Below are positions 1 through 7,380 of a DNA stretch of 33,643 bases, one piece after another. Origin of the DNA: Pseudomonas fluorescens. Its GTDB lineage: Bacteria; Pseudomonadota; Gammaproteobacteria; Pseudomonadales; Pseudomonadaceae. The stretch's first letter is position 1. Every line of letters starts with the position of its first letter. Location: assembly GCF_902497875.1 (NCBI RefSeq), contig NZ_CABVHY010000050.1, positions 1-33,643 on the forward strand, read 5' to 3'. The notes under the pieces were generated by a model, which did no database searches, was not told the DNA's origin, and saw only the letters and a program-made list of their open reading frames with translations. The translations under genes were made by a program, and so were the position numbers.

Positions 1-1
1 G

Positions 2-121
2 GTGATGGGCTGCCTGAATCTGGTGTACATCGCCAAGGCGATGTCCGTTGAGGAAGCAGCTCGCCGCTACTTGCCGGCGATGCGCGGCGTGGTGGAAAAA
101 ATCCAGGCTCAATTGGGGTAG
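2..121 (+). CDS. IclR-family transcriptional regulator, C-terminal end only
   Basis: The window opens inside a reading frame that ends at the TAG at 119-121. The 39 visible residues include GCLNLVYIAKAMSVEEAA and RRYLPAMRGVVEKIQAQL, which resemble the last strand and helix of the effector-binding domain of IclR-family regulators, especially those of aromatic-acid pathways (MhpR/PcaR/PobR type). The start, the winged-helix domain and most of the ligand domain lie upstream of the window, so the effector and targets cannot be judged. Identification rests on this short C-terminal signature alone. Confidence 0.6.
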   Translation: MMGCLNLVYIAKAMSVEEAARRYLPAMRGVVEKIQAQLG

Positions 122-140
122 ATTGCCTGCGGCTGACGCC

Positions 141-300
141 CTGTAGGAGCCGCCGGGCGGCGTTCCGACGATGGCGGCCTGGCAGCCGGCCTGTCTCTCG
201 CGGATGTACCCAGATCCAATGTGGGAGCGGCGGTGCGGCGATCCGACTTGCTCGCGATGGCGGCCTGGCAGCCGACCTATCTCTCACTGGTGTACATATC
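141..300. repeat. Two tandem copies of a Pseudomonas REP-type intergenic repeat
   Basis: Two imperfect direct copies lie at about 141-217 and 219-300. Each begins TGTAGGAGC or TGTGGGAGC, passes through a GC-rich middle to GATGGCGGCCTGGCAGCC, and ends in a block like CTGTCTCTCGCGGATGTACC. A third copy with its two blocks in the other order is at 605-691. These match the style of dispersed REP elements common between genes in the fluorescens group. They probably do not code for protein; the short open frames here are GC-rich artefacts. Confidence 0.65.
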
Positions 301-604
301 CATTTCTGCGGTAACGGCCACTAATGGTTTCGCTTTTACAGCGACTCCCTTTGGCAAACGCCGGAGTGCCGGCCCAGCCCAAAGGAAGCAAAGGTCTCGC
401 CCCGAGCGTACGGCACCTCGCTAAGGCTCGGTGTTCCCTCGCTCCGGTGTCCATCAGGGGGCGCCGCAATGCGGCGGAGTCAGCTGCGCTGACGGCGCTA
501 CGCGCCACCCCCCTGATGAACGCCTCCACTCGGCCTGCCGAAGGGGCGGGTAGATCAAGATCAAAAGCCAAGCAAAAGCCAAGCAAAAGCCAACGCAAAA
601 GCGA
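301..604. other. Intergenic repeat-like stretch without a credible gene
   Basis: Open frames exist on both strands but their composition (runs of Arg, Ala, Pro and Ser) and lack of a ribosome-binding site argue against coding. The stretch contains the phrase GCACCTCGCTAAGGCTCGGT and three near-tandem copies of AAAAGCCAAGC at about 563-598. From general familiarity with Pseudomonas genomes this looks like a dispersed intergenic module that travels with the flanking REP copies. No function is proposed. Confidence 0.45.
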
Positions 605-763
605 GGCGGCCTACCGGCCGGCCTGTCTCTCACGAATGTACCCAAAATCACTGTAGGAGCAGCCGGGCGGCGTTCCGTTTGCTCGCGATGGACATTAACG
701 ATAACGCGGGTTTTCTGAATAAACGCGCCGCCCTTGAGTCTATCGCGAGCAATGCTCCTACAA
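605..763. repeat. REP doublet (REPIN-like inverted pair)
   Basis: A repeat copy at 605-650 is followed by TGTAGGAGC...TTTGCTCGCGATGGA at 652-692 and, in opposite orientation, TCTATCGCGAGCAATGCTCCTACA at 739-762. The two arms could pair into a long hairpin of about 110 bases enclosing the GATAACGCGGG block. Paired, inverted REP units of this kind are the usual mobile form (REPIN) in Pseudomonas. It lies more than 100 bases beyond the stop of the TetR gene and may also help end transcription there. Confidence 0.65.
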
Positions 764-885
764 CAACGGAGACCTCTTTTCCATAACTGCTCGGCTCTTG
801 GGCGCACGCAGCCAGTTGGCCCTATCAGCGCCTTTGGGTTTCTCGTGCTGGACAGCAATGCTGAACCAGCCATCATCATTGATCA

Positions 886-1590
886 TCACGCCCTTCGTAT
901 CGGATCCACTGTGCAGGTATTGCAACCAACCATACGAAAAACGAGTTCCGAGTATTGGCTGACCACCTCATCAATACCGAGCTTGCCTTCGGGGCGGAAC
1001 CAGGAGCAGACGTGGGTGAGCATGTTGAAGAGTATGTGGCTGAGCACCTTCGGCTCATCGCAATGGAACACGCCCTCGGCTCTGCCTTGTTCGAGGATCG
1101 CCTGTAGTTCCCCCAGGTAAGCCCGGCGAGCCTGTCGGACGGTCTCAAGCTCGCCGTCGTCGAGGCTCCTGAGCTCCATGTTGCCGAGCACACCCTGTTC
1201 CTTCCTGAGCAGGTGGTAGCTGACATGGAAGGCGACGAAGGCCTGCAGCGTTGCATCGGCCTTGGCATTGCGGGGTTTGCAATGCTTCCAGGCGAGGGCG
1301 AGTTGTTCCAGGTAGTCGAGCACCAGGGTCAGCAGCAGTTCCTTCTTGCCCTTGTAGTAAAGGTAGAGGGTGCCTGGGTTGACGCCTGCCTGGGTGGCCA
1401 GTTGGCGCAGGCTCATCGATTCGTAGCCGATTTTCGAGATCAGTAATATGGCCGCCTCGCGAATGGCTTGTTCGGTCCAATGAGCATTCTTCAGCGCTTT
1501 ATCGGGCATGGTCAGGTTGCTGCCTTGACGGGGCGCAGGAGCTCGAGGTTGAAGTGTCCGAGCGCTAGCCGGCTGTGATTGGGACGCCAT
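886..1590 (-). CDS. TetR/AcrR-family transcriptional regulator
   Basis: The N-terminal DNA-binding domain is clear: WTEQAIREAAILLISKIGYESMS followed by the helix-turn-helix core LRQLATQAGVNPGTLYLYYKGKKELL. The rest is a helical ligand domain with no recognisable effector signature. The ATG at 1590 overlaps the stop of the upstream nitroreductase gene (TGATG), so the two are probably translated together. An internal ATG at 1509 (MPDKALKN) would give a 208-residue protein closer to family average, and neither start has a strong ribosome-binding site, so the start is uncertain. It may control the nitroreductase and the porin upstream of it; that is inference from position. TetR membership is secure, the regulated pathway is not. 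Confidence 0.85.
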   Translation of the reverse strand: MASQSQPASARTLQPRAPAPRQGSNLTMPDKALKNAHWTEQAIREAAILLISKIGYESMSLRQLATQAGVNPGTLYLYYKGKKELLLTLVLDYLEQLALAWKHCKPRNAKADATLQAFVAFHVSYHLLRKEQGVLGNMELRSLDDGELETVRQARRAYLGELQAILEQGRAEGVFHCDEPKVLSHILFNMLTHVCSWFRPEGKLGIDEVVSQYSELVFRMVGCNTCTVDPIRRA

Positions 1591-2294
1591 CACGCATTCG
1601 CCGGCGTAGGGTGTACTGGCTCGTCGAAGCCATGGAATGAGGCAAAACCCGCCACCGGTTCGCGTGGTGTCTCCAGGTTGTTTTCCGGTGCATTGCAGTC
1701 TTCATGTCCCAGGGCGATCCCGCAAACCAGTATGTCGTTGTCCGCGACGGGCAGATGTTGGCGGATGACCTGGTGGTACCAGGCAAATGCCGCCTGAGCG
1801 CAGGTGTGCAGGCCCTGGCCGCGGGCGGCGAGCATGATGTTCTGGATGAACATGCCCAGATCCATGAAGCTGCCAGTGTTAAGCCTGCGATCGAGGCTGA
1901 TCAGCAGGCCGACCGGGGCGTCGAAGAATTGGTAGTTGCGCAGCATCTGCTGGTGGCGAGCGAGCGTGTCGTCGCGTTCGATGCCGAGCGCTTCATACAG
2001 GTCGAAGCCGACGGCTCGGCGGCGTCCCTGGTAGGGTTCGAACCAGTTGTCCGGGTAATACGGGTACTCGGCGTTGTGCTGTTCAGCCTGGGTTGTCGCA
2101 GCGACAAGCAGATCGGCGCACAGCGCCTGCTTGGCTTGGCCGCTCACTACATGGACATGCCAGGGCTGTACGTTGTTGCCGCTGGGGGCGCGTGCGGCCA
2201 GGTCCAGTATGTGCTTGATCACGTGCCGGGGCACGCTCAGGGGCAGGAAACGGCGAACGGATTTACGTGAGCGGATGGCGGCATCGATATGCAT
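1590..2294 (-). CDS. Nitroreductase-family flavoprotein
   Basis: The 234-residue product carries the FMN-dependent nitroreductase layout. SRKSVRRF near residue 10 and the ARAPSGNNVQPWHVHVV block near residue 33 form the FMN phosphate and ring contacts. A middle segment DLGMFIQNIMLAARGQGL and a late block ILVCGIALGHED complete the fold. Such enzymes use NAD(P)H to reduce nitro groups, quinones or other electron-poor rings, usually as cytoplasmic homodimers. GGAG sits nine bases before the ATG. It lies 56 bp below the OprD gene and overlaps the TetR gene, so the three may form one unit. No residue fixes the substrate. A direct role in the neighbouring alicyclic acid pathway is not evident. Confidence 0.88.
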   Translation of the reverse strand: MHIDAAIRSRKSVRRFLPLSVPRHVIKHILDLAARAPSGNNVQPWHVHVVSGQAKQALCADLLVAATTQAEQHNAEYPYYPDNWFEPYQGRRRAVGFDLYEALGIERDDTLARHQQMLRNYQFFDAPVGLLISLDRRLNTGSFMDLGMFIQNIMLAARGQGLHTCAQAAFAWYHQVIRQHLPVADNDILVCGIALGHEDCNAPENNLETPREPVAGFASFHGFDEPVHPTPANA

Positions 2295-2350
2295 GAGGCG
2301 GATCTCCGGAAGTCAAAATGGGGGCGGGCACTGTGCTCGCGCCTGGAGGG

Positions 2351-3592
2351 TTACCAGAACTTGAAGGTGTAGCCGACGATCAGGCGGTTTTCGTCGATGT
2401 CGGTGGTGTGGCTGCCGCGATAGGCAACATTACGCAGCCGCAGGCTGACGTTTTTCAAAGGTCCGCTCTGTACCACGTAGCCGATATCAACATCGCGTTC
2501 CCACTCCTTGGCGTTAAAACCTGCGATTTCAAAGTTGTCGCCTGACACATAGCGTGTCATCAGGCTCAGCCCCGGGACACCGACCACCACAAAATCGAAG
2601 TCGTAGCGAACCTGCCAGGAGTCTTCTCGGGCGCGCAGGAAATGGTGGTAGGTCACGGTGTTGAATGCCCAGGGGTCGGTACCGCCGCCAATGAAGGGCA
2701 TGCCAGTGTCGCCGCTCTGGTTCTGGTAGCTGGTGCCGAGGGCATGACCTTTATAGAACAGGGTGAACATAGCCCCCAGGTTGCGGTTGTCGACGTTAGT
2801 GCGGCCTTCATTCTCACTCTGGAAATAACGGACTTCGGACTTCAGGTTTAATCCTTCAGCCAATGGCAGGGTGTGAATGAGATTGCCGTAGTGCTGGTTG
2901 TAATTGTCCTGCAACTCGGCAAAAAAGTAGGTAGTGGTCAGGTTCGGCAACAGTGCGTAAGTAGCACCTGCATAGTTGAAACGATCACTGGCTACGCCGC
3001 CCCTTGAACCATCGGCAAACAGGGTCATGTCTTCATAGTCGGTCGAGTTACGCAGACGGGTGGCGCGGAACTGGCCGCCGGTTAACGTCAGTTTCTCGAT
3101 GTCGTTGGAGACAATCTGCGCACCTTGAAACGTCTGTGGTAACAGGCGGGTGTCGTTGCGAAACGCGACAGGCAATGTGGGTGCATGCGTGCCGACGGTC
3201 AGTACGCTGCTGGCCATTTTGGCTTTAGCCGTAGCACCGACAAAACCAAAGTCGTCTGAAACGTCACCGTCACGCTGCACTTGCAAGGCGCCTGCACCGC
3301 TGGTCCCACGGCCGGAATCCAGTTTCAAGCCGAGCAGTCCGAGCGCATCCACGCCAAAGCCTACCGTGCCTTCGGTAAAGCCTGAGTTGTAACGCAACAT
3401 AAAGCCTTGGCCCCATTCTTCAGCCTTGTGGTGTGCCGTGCCCGGATTATCGCGAAAATCACGGTTGATGTAGAAGTTGCGGGCTTCAAGTGTCAGGTGG
3501 CTGTCGTCGTTGAATTCGGCAACCGCCTGCTGCGCGACAATAGTGCCAACGACAGCGAGTGCGATGGACAGCGTTTTGGAATGGTCAAGCAT
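2351..3592 (-). CDS. OprD-family outer-membrane porin
   Basis: The 413-residue protein starts with a signal peptide (cleavage probably after AVA, residue 25) and then shows the OprD pattern: SHLTLEARNFYINRDF, EWGQGFMLRYNSGFTEGTVGFGVDALGLLGLKLD, many alternating beta strands, and a terminal aromatic residue (YTFKFW) as needed for outer-membrane assembly. OprD-family porins admit particular small molecules, and the OpdK/PhaK branch takes aromatic and related carboxylates. Placed beside the cyclohexanecarboxylate genes, it is a reasonable entry channel for that acid, but no residue proves this. AGAGGT lies about eight bases before the ATG. It is read in the same direction as the MarR-AliA operon but is separated from it by 425 bp, so it probably has its own promoter. 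Confidence 0.92.
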   Translation of the reverse strand: MLDHSKTLSIALAVVGTIVAQQAVAEFNDDSHLTLEARNFYINRDFRDNPGTAHHKAEEWGQGFMLRYNSGFTEGTVGFGVDALGLLGLKLDSGRGTSGAGALQVQRDGDVSDDFGFVGATAKAKMASSVLTVGTHAPTLPVAFRNDTRLLPQTFQGAQIVSNDIEKLTLTGGQFRATRLRNSTDYEDMTLFADGSRGGVASDRFNYAGATYALLPNLTTTYFFAELQDNYNQHYGNLIHTLPLAEGLNLKSEVRYFQSENEGRTNVDNRNLGAMFTLFYKGHALGTSYQNQSGDTGMPFIGGGTDPWAFNTVTYHHFLRAREDSWQVRYDFDFVVVGVPGLSLMTRYVSGDNFEIAGFNAKEWERDVDIGYVVQSGPLKNVSLRLRNVAYRGSHTTDIDENRLIVGYTFKFW

Positions 3593-4017
3593 GGTTGGAC
3601 CTCTTGTTTTTATTGTGAACAGCCAGCTATTGCGTTTAAGGAGGTGCTGTCTTACTGAACGGCGAGCATTTTTCCGGGACGAGTCATCCCCTGAAGCGAA
3701 CGTTAAAATTCGCTTTTTTTGTTATGCGTAATCAGTCGCTGAAGGTTATTCAGGTGAGCTCGGCGTAACCTCTGATGCGGATTCTGCCTCTTTCATTGGT
3801 GAGTAGAAGTTCAGGTGACTGGGTGGCTGTTTGATAGAGCCGAGGCTGAGCTGGACGGAAAACGGGAAAAACTCAACGCCATGCCGCGACCCGCACGTTT
3901 CCAGGGCGATCATGTGACCAAACATCGCCGAAATCTGGAACGAGCGAACTGACGGCGGTGAAGCCATTGAACTTACCGCAGGGCGCGGAGGCAGGAAGGG
4001 AAGAGGTGTTGAGCCTG
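3593..4017. other. Upstream region of the porin gene with an inverted repeat
   Basis: This 425 bp gap must hold the porin promoter. AAGCGAA at 3694-3700 and TTCGCTT at 3709-3715 form a perfect seven-base inverted repeat with an eight-base spacer, followed on the plus strand by further T residues. It could be an operator for the porin gene on the minus strand or a weak hairpin terminator on the plus strand. A minus-strand frame at 3746-3967 would encode 73 residues but has no good ribosome-binding site or recognisable family, so it is not called. Confidence 0.35.
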
Positions 4018-4497
4018 CTAGTCCTCCTGTTTGTCCGGCGACCCGTTGCCAAGGGCGACCTTGGCCAAATCGACATGCAACTTGGTAAGAAAATGCAGCA
4101 GGCTGACACTGTCGTCGAAACTGAAGCCTTTCAACGCCTGCTGGTAAAACTGGTAAATCCTTTCCTGCAGCGACTCCCAGAACGCCTTGCCGGTGTCCGT
4201 CAGTTGCACCAGACGCGCGCGCCCGTCGTCGGGGTGCGGTACGCGCACCACATGGTTGTCGCGCTCCATGCGCTTGAGCACGCCGTCCAGACTCTGCCGG
4301 CTGACCACCAGGTACTCGGTCAACTGGTTGAACGAGATGCCTCCCTCGTAACCTTCGCGGGACAGGGCACCGAGCACCGCCCACTGCACGGTGCTGATGC
4401 CCATCTCGTTCTGCACTTGCCGTTGCAGGGTATTTCCCGTCTGGAACAGCCTGAAGAACAGGCGGTTGGGTATTCCCCTGGTGTTATTGCTGGTCAT
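4018..4497 (-). CDS. MarR-family regulator, likely repressor of the alicyclic acid genes
   Basis: The 159-residue product has the MarR winged-helix layout: QNEMGISTVQWAVLGALSREG leads into GISFNQLTEYLVVSRQSLDGVLKRMERDNHVVRVPHPDDGRARLVQLTDTGKAFW, covering recognition helix and wing. AAGGA precedes the ATG at a good distance. It is the last gene of the minus-strand aliA-badH-badI-aliB operon, 72 bp after aliB. In Rhodopseudomonas palustris the cyclohexanecarboxylate genes are controlled by BadR, also a MarR protein encoded with them, so the same job is the natural inference here. The likely target is the palindrome at 9141-9150 between the two operons. MarR proteins usually repress until a pathway intermediate, often a CoA ester, binds. 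Family is firm; target and ligand are inferred. Confidence 0.85.
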   Translation of the reverse strand: MTSNNTRGIPNRLFFRLFQTGNTLQRQVQNEMGISTVQWAVLGALSREGYEGGISFNQLTEYLVVSRQSLDGVLKRMERDNHVVRVPHPDDGRARLVQLTDTGKAFWESLQERIYQFYQQALKGFSFDDSVSLLHFLTKLHVDLAKVALGNGSPDKQED

Positions 4498-4569
4498 TGC
4501 GATTCCTTGTCGGGCCGGTCCGGCGCTGGTGTTTATGACAACACCCTGCCTGCCGGAGCAGACAAGGCG

Positions 4570-5709
4570 TCACTTGGGAACGAATTCCCGTGCGATGATA
4601 TTTTTCATGATCTGGGCGGTGCCGTCACCGATTTGCAGGCCGAGCACATCGCGCAGGCGCTGGGCAAATGGCAGGTCCTCGCCGTAGCCGGTATGACCGT
4701 GGGCCAGCAAACACTGCTTGACCACGTCGAAAGCGAGCTTTGGCCCCCACCATTTGTTCATTGCCGCCTCGGCATTGTGTGGCAACTTGTTGTCCTTTAG
4801 CCACAACGCGTAGTAGCACTGCAGGCGGGCGGCATGCACATAGGTCTGCAATTCGGCCAGCGGATGGGTCAGGCCCTGGAAGGTCGAGAGATTCTGGCCG
4901 AAGGCCTGGCGTTCGGTCAGCCACTGCCAGGTCTCGTCCAGTGACTGCTGGGCCAGCGCCAGGCATTGCAGGCCGATCAACGCCCGACTGTAGTCGAAGC
5001 CCTGCATCACTTGCTTGAAGCCCTTGCCCTCGTCTCCCAGGCGGTGGCTGATGGGTACTTCGACATTGTCGAAGAAGATTGAACCGCGGCCGATGGCGCG
5101 CTCGCCGGCATCCTCGAAACGAGTGGTGCTGATTCCCGGCAAGTCCATCGGCACCAAAAAGGCACTGATGCCGTTGGCGCGCGACTCCTGAGTGCCGGTG
5201 CGGGCAAAGACCACCGCAACGTCAGACTGATCGGCCATGGAGATGGAGGTCTTCTCGCCGTTCAGGATATAGACGTCGCCTTTTTGCTCGGCTTTCAGGC
5301 GCAGGCTGGCGGCGTCGGAACCGCCGCTGGGTTCGGTCAGGGCAATGCAGACGATCTTCTGCCCGGCGGTGATCGCGCTCAGCCACTCCTTGGCCAGTTC
5401 CGGGGAGGCGTGCTGGGCGATGATCTGGCCATTGAGCGAGGTCAGCAGCGGGATATAGCCGACGTTGAAATCACCCTTGGCGATTTCCTCGATGATGATC
5501 CCGGCGGTGATGCAGTCCAGGCCGCTGCCGCCGAATTCTTCCGGCAGTTCGCCGCCAAGCAGGCCCATTTCGCCCATTTGCAGGATGACCGACCGCTCGA
5601 TACAGCCGTCGCGATCGCGCTGGCGGTAGCCGGGGGCGAGCACGTCGGCGCTGAAGCGGGCGACGCTTTCTCGAATGGCGTTCTGTTGTTCATTGAATGC
5701 GAAGTTCAT
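4570..5709 (-). CDS. aliB: Acyl-CoA dehydrogenase, probable cyclohexanecarboxyl-CoA dehydrogenase (AliB/BadJ type)
   Basis: The 379-residue flavoprotein has the acyl-CoA dehydrogenase fold: LPEEFGGSGLD, ALTEPSGGSDAASLRLKA in the FAD/substrate strand, and RQAFGQNLSTFQGLTHPLAEL in the C-terminal helices. The start at 5709 (MNFAFNEQQ) is preceded by a purine-rich GGAGAGAG tract; a longer frame upstream lacks family similarity. It would convert cyclohexanecarboxyl-CoA to cyclohex-1-ene-1-carboxyl-CoA, passing electrons to ETF. The gene lies between badI and the MarR gene on one strand. At the place where most family members have the catalytic Glu (medium-chain enzyme Glu376, in YEGTAQI), this protein reads GDGTAQI, with Asp362. 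Assignment to AliB rests mainly on the gene company; another acyl-CoA dehydrogenase specificity is possible. Confidence 0.85.
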   Translation of the reverse strand: MNFAFNEQQNAIRESVARFSADVLAPGYRQRDRDGCIERSVILQMGEMGLLGGELPEEFGGSGLDCITAGIIIEEIAKGDFNVGYIPLLTSLNGQIIAQHASPELAKEWLSAITAGQKIVCIALTEPSGGSDAASLRLKAEQKGDVYILNGEKTSISMADQSDVAVVFARTGTQESRANGISAFLVPMDLPGISTTRFEDAGERAIGRGSIFFDNVEVPISHRLGDEGKGFKQVMQGFDYSRALIGLQCLALAQQSLDETWQWLTERQAFGQNLSTFQGLTHPLAELQTYVHAARLQCYYALWLKDNKLPHNAEAAMNKWWGPKLAFDVVKQCLLAHGHTGYGEDLPFAQRLRDVLGLQIGDGTAQIMKNIIAREFVPK

Positions 5710-5725
5710 CTCTCTCTCTCTCTCC
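5710..5725. repeat. Dinucleotide tract in the aliB ribosome-binding site
   Basis: Seven CT units (GA on the coding strand) fill the space directly before the aliB ATG, ending in GGAG. The tract supplies the purine-rich ribosome-binding sequence itself. Changes in unit number by strand slippage would alter the spacing or strength of that site. Confidence 0.6.
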
Positions 5726-5776
5726 GAGCCAGGGCTAGGGTCTGCGCCGGCAGCAGCGGGACTGCCGGCAGCGGGA

Positions 5777-6559
5777 TCACTTGTAGAACTTGCGGAACTC
5801 CGGCTTGCGTTTCTCTTTGAACGCAGCGGTCCCTTCCTTGGCTTCATCGGTGTCGTAGTACAGGCTCAGTGCCTGCATTCCCAGCGCGCCGATGCCGGCG
5901 ATGTTGGCGCTGTCGGCGTTGAACGAGCGCTTGGCAATGGACAGGGCGGTCGGACTCTTCTCGAGGATCTCGTCGCACCATTTCTGTACTTCAGCATCCA
6001 GTTCTTCATGGGGCACTACGGCGTTGACCAGACCCCAATCGTAGGCTTGCTGAGCGCTGTATTTGCGGCACAGGTACCAGATCTCACGGGCGCGTTTTTC
6101 GCCGATGATGCGACCCAGGTAGGCCGTGCCGAAACCCGGATCAACCGAGCCGACTTTCGGGCCGACCTGGCCGAAGATGGCCTTGTCGGAAGCGATGCTC
6201 AGGTCGCAGACCACGTGCAGTACATGACCGCCACCGATGGCGAAGCCGTTGACCCGGGCGATCACCGGCTTGGGTACTTCGCGGATCAGGCCCTGCAATT
6301 CCTCTACCGGTAGACCGATCAGGCCGCGGCCGTCGTACTGACCTTCATGGGCGCCCTGATCACCGCCGGTGCAGAAGGCTTTATCGCCAGCGCCGGTGAA
6401 CACGATGACGCCGACTTCCTTGTTCCAGCCCGCGCGGTTGAAGGCGTGGATCAGCTCCATGCAGGTCTGGCCGCGGAAGGCGTTGTAGCGATCCGGACGG
6501 TTGATGGTGATGGTCGCAACACCCTCGACTTCGGTGTATAGAATGTCTTCGTAAATCAT
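5777..6559 (-). CDS. badI: 2-ketocyclohexanecarboxyl-CoA hydrolase (ring-opening, BadI)
   Basis: The 260-residue crotonase-fold protein has the length of R. palustris BadI and a MenB-like active-site loop, KAFCTGGDQGAHEGQYDGRG near residues 60-80, rather than the loop of plain enoyl-CoA hydratases. FAIGGGHVLHVVCDLSIASD follows, with His where hydratases have the first catalytic Glu, and then FGQVGPKVGSVDPGFGTAYL. BadI hydrolyses the carbon-carbon bond of 2-ketocyclohexane-1-carboxyl-CoA to give pimeloyl-CoA, opening the ring. AGGAG stands just before the ATG, and badH lies only 14 bp upstream. The pairing with BadH and AliA makes this call strong; the main alternative is a MenB-type Dieckmann cyclase, which the context does not support. 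Confidence 0.93.
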   Translation of the reverse strand: MIYEDILYTEVEGVATITINRPDRYNAFRGQTCMELIHAFNRAGWNKEVGVIVFTGAGDKAFCTGGDQGAHEGQYDGRGLIGLPVEELQGLIREVPKPVIARVNGFAIGGGHVLHVVCDLSIASDKAIFGQVGPKVGSVDPGFGTAYLGRIIGEKRAREIWYLCRKYSAQQAYDWGLVNAVVPHEELDAEVQKWCDEILEKSPTALSIAKRSFNADSANIAGIGALGMQALSLYYDTDEAKEGTAAFKEKRKPEFRKFYK

Positions 6560-6573
6560 GGAAGTTCTCCTGG

Positions 6574-7341
6574 TTAGCCGGCCATGGTCAGGCCGCCGGA
6601 CACGGAAATAACCTGCCCGGTGATGAAGTTGGCGTCGTCGCTGGCGAGCAGAGCGATGATGCCCGGGTAGTCTTCCGGCTGGCCGAGGCGGCGCATCGGA
6701 ACGGCGTTCTTGAAGGCTTCCATCAGCTTCTCCGGGTTGCTCGAGGTCGCCGCTACGCTTTTCAGCAGGGCGGTATCGGTCGGGCCCGGGCAGACCACAT
6801 TGAAGTTGATGTTCTTGGTTGCCAGTTCGCGCGCCAGGGTCTTGGACAGACCCACCAGGCCTGCCTTGCAGGCGGCGTACACGGCTTCGCCAGAGGAACC
6901 GACGCGAGCGGCGTCGGAAGCCACATTGATGACCTTGCCACCACCGGCTTCAAGCATCTTCGGCAGGACGACGTGGTGCATGTTCAGCGCACCGGTCAGG
7001 TTGATCGAGATCAACTGTTGCCACATGGCCGGCTCAGTCTTGAGGAAGGGCATGAAGCGGTCGAAGCCGGCGTTGTTAACCAGTACCGTCGGTACGCCAA
7101 GGTCGTTTTCGATGGCTGCCACGGTCTCGACGATGGCGGCGTAATCGGTGATGTCGGCGGCGTAGGCTTTAGCCTTGCCATCGGCTTGTGTAATCAGATC
7201 GACGGTGGTCTGGGCGGCGGCGCCGTCACGATCCAGCACCGCAACCAGGCAGCCTTCAGCGGCAAAGCGCTGACATACGGCACGACCAATGCCGCCGCCA
7301 CCACCGGTGATGATTACGGTTTTTCCAGTAAGACCTTTCAT
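6574..7341 (-). CDS. badH: 2-hydroxycyclohexanecarboxyl-CoA dehydrogenase (BadH)
   Basis: This is a 255-residue short-chain dehydrogenase, the same length as R. palustris BadH. It has the NAD-binding motif TGGGGGIG (residues 12-19), NNAG (89-92) and the catalytic set Ser142, Tyr155 and Lys159 in the usual order. It would oxidise 2-hydroxycyclohexane-1-carboxyl-CoA to the 2-keto compound with NAD+, making the substrate for BadI encoded next door. GAGG lies eight bases before the ATG. It follows aliA by 39 bp on the same strand. Short-chain dehydrogenases are hard to tell apart by sequence alone; the specificity call leans on the neighbours. Confidence 0.92.
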   Translation of the reverse strand: MKGLTGKTVIITGGGGGIGRAVCQRFAAEGCLVAVLDRDGAAAQTTVDLITQADGKAKAYAADITDYAAIVETVAAIENDLGVPTVLVNNAGFDRFMPFLKTEPAMWQQLISINLTGALNMHHVVLPKMLEAGGGKVINVASDAARVGSSGEAVYAACKAGLVGLSKTLARELATKNINFNVVCPGPTDTALLKSVAATSSNPEKLMEAFKNAVPMRRLGQPEDYPGIIALLASDDANFITGQVISVSGGLTMAG

Positions 7342-7380
7342 GCAGCAGTCCTCATAGTGTTTTAATTGAATTGCCAGTCA

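Noticed and set aside
3746..4384. Minus-strand open frame of 212 residues below the MarR gene
   Set aside because: Most of it overlaps the MarR gene in another frame with Arg/Gly/Pro-rich composition. The unique 73-residue tail (3746-3967) has no good ribosome-binding site and no family likeness.
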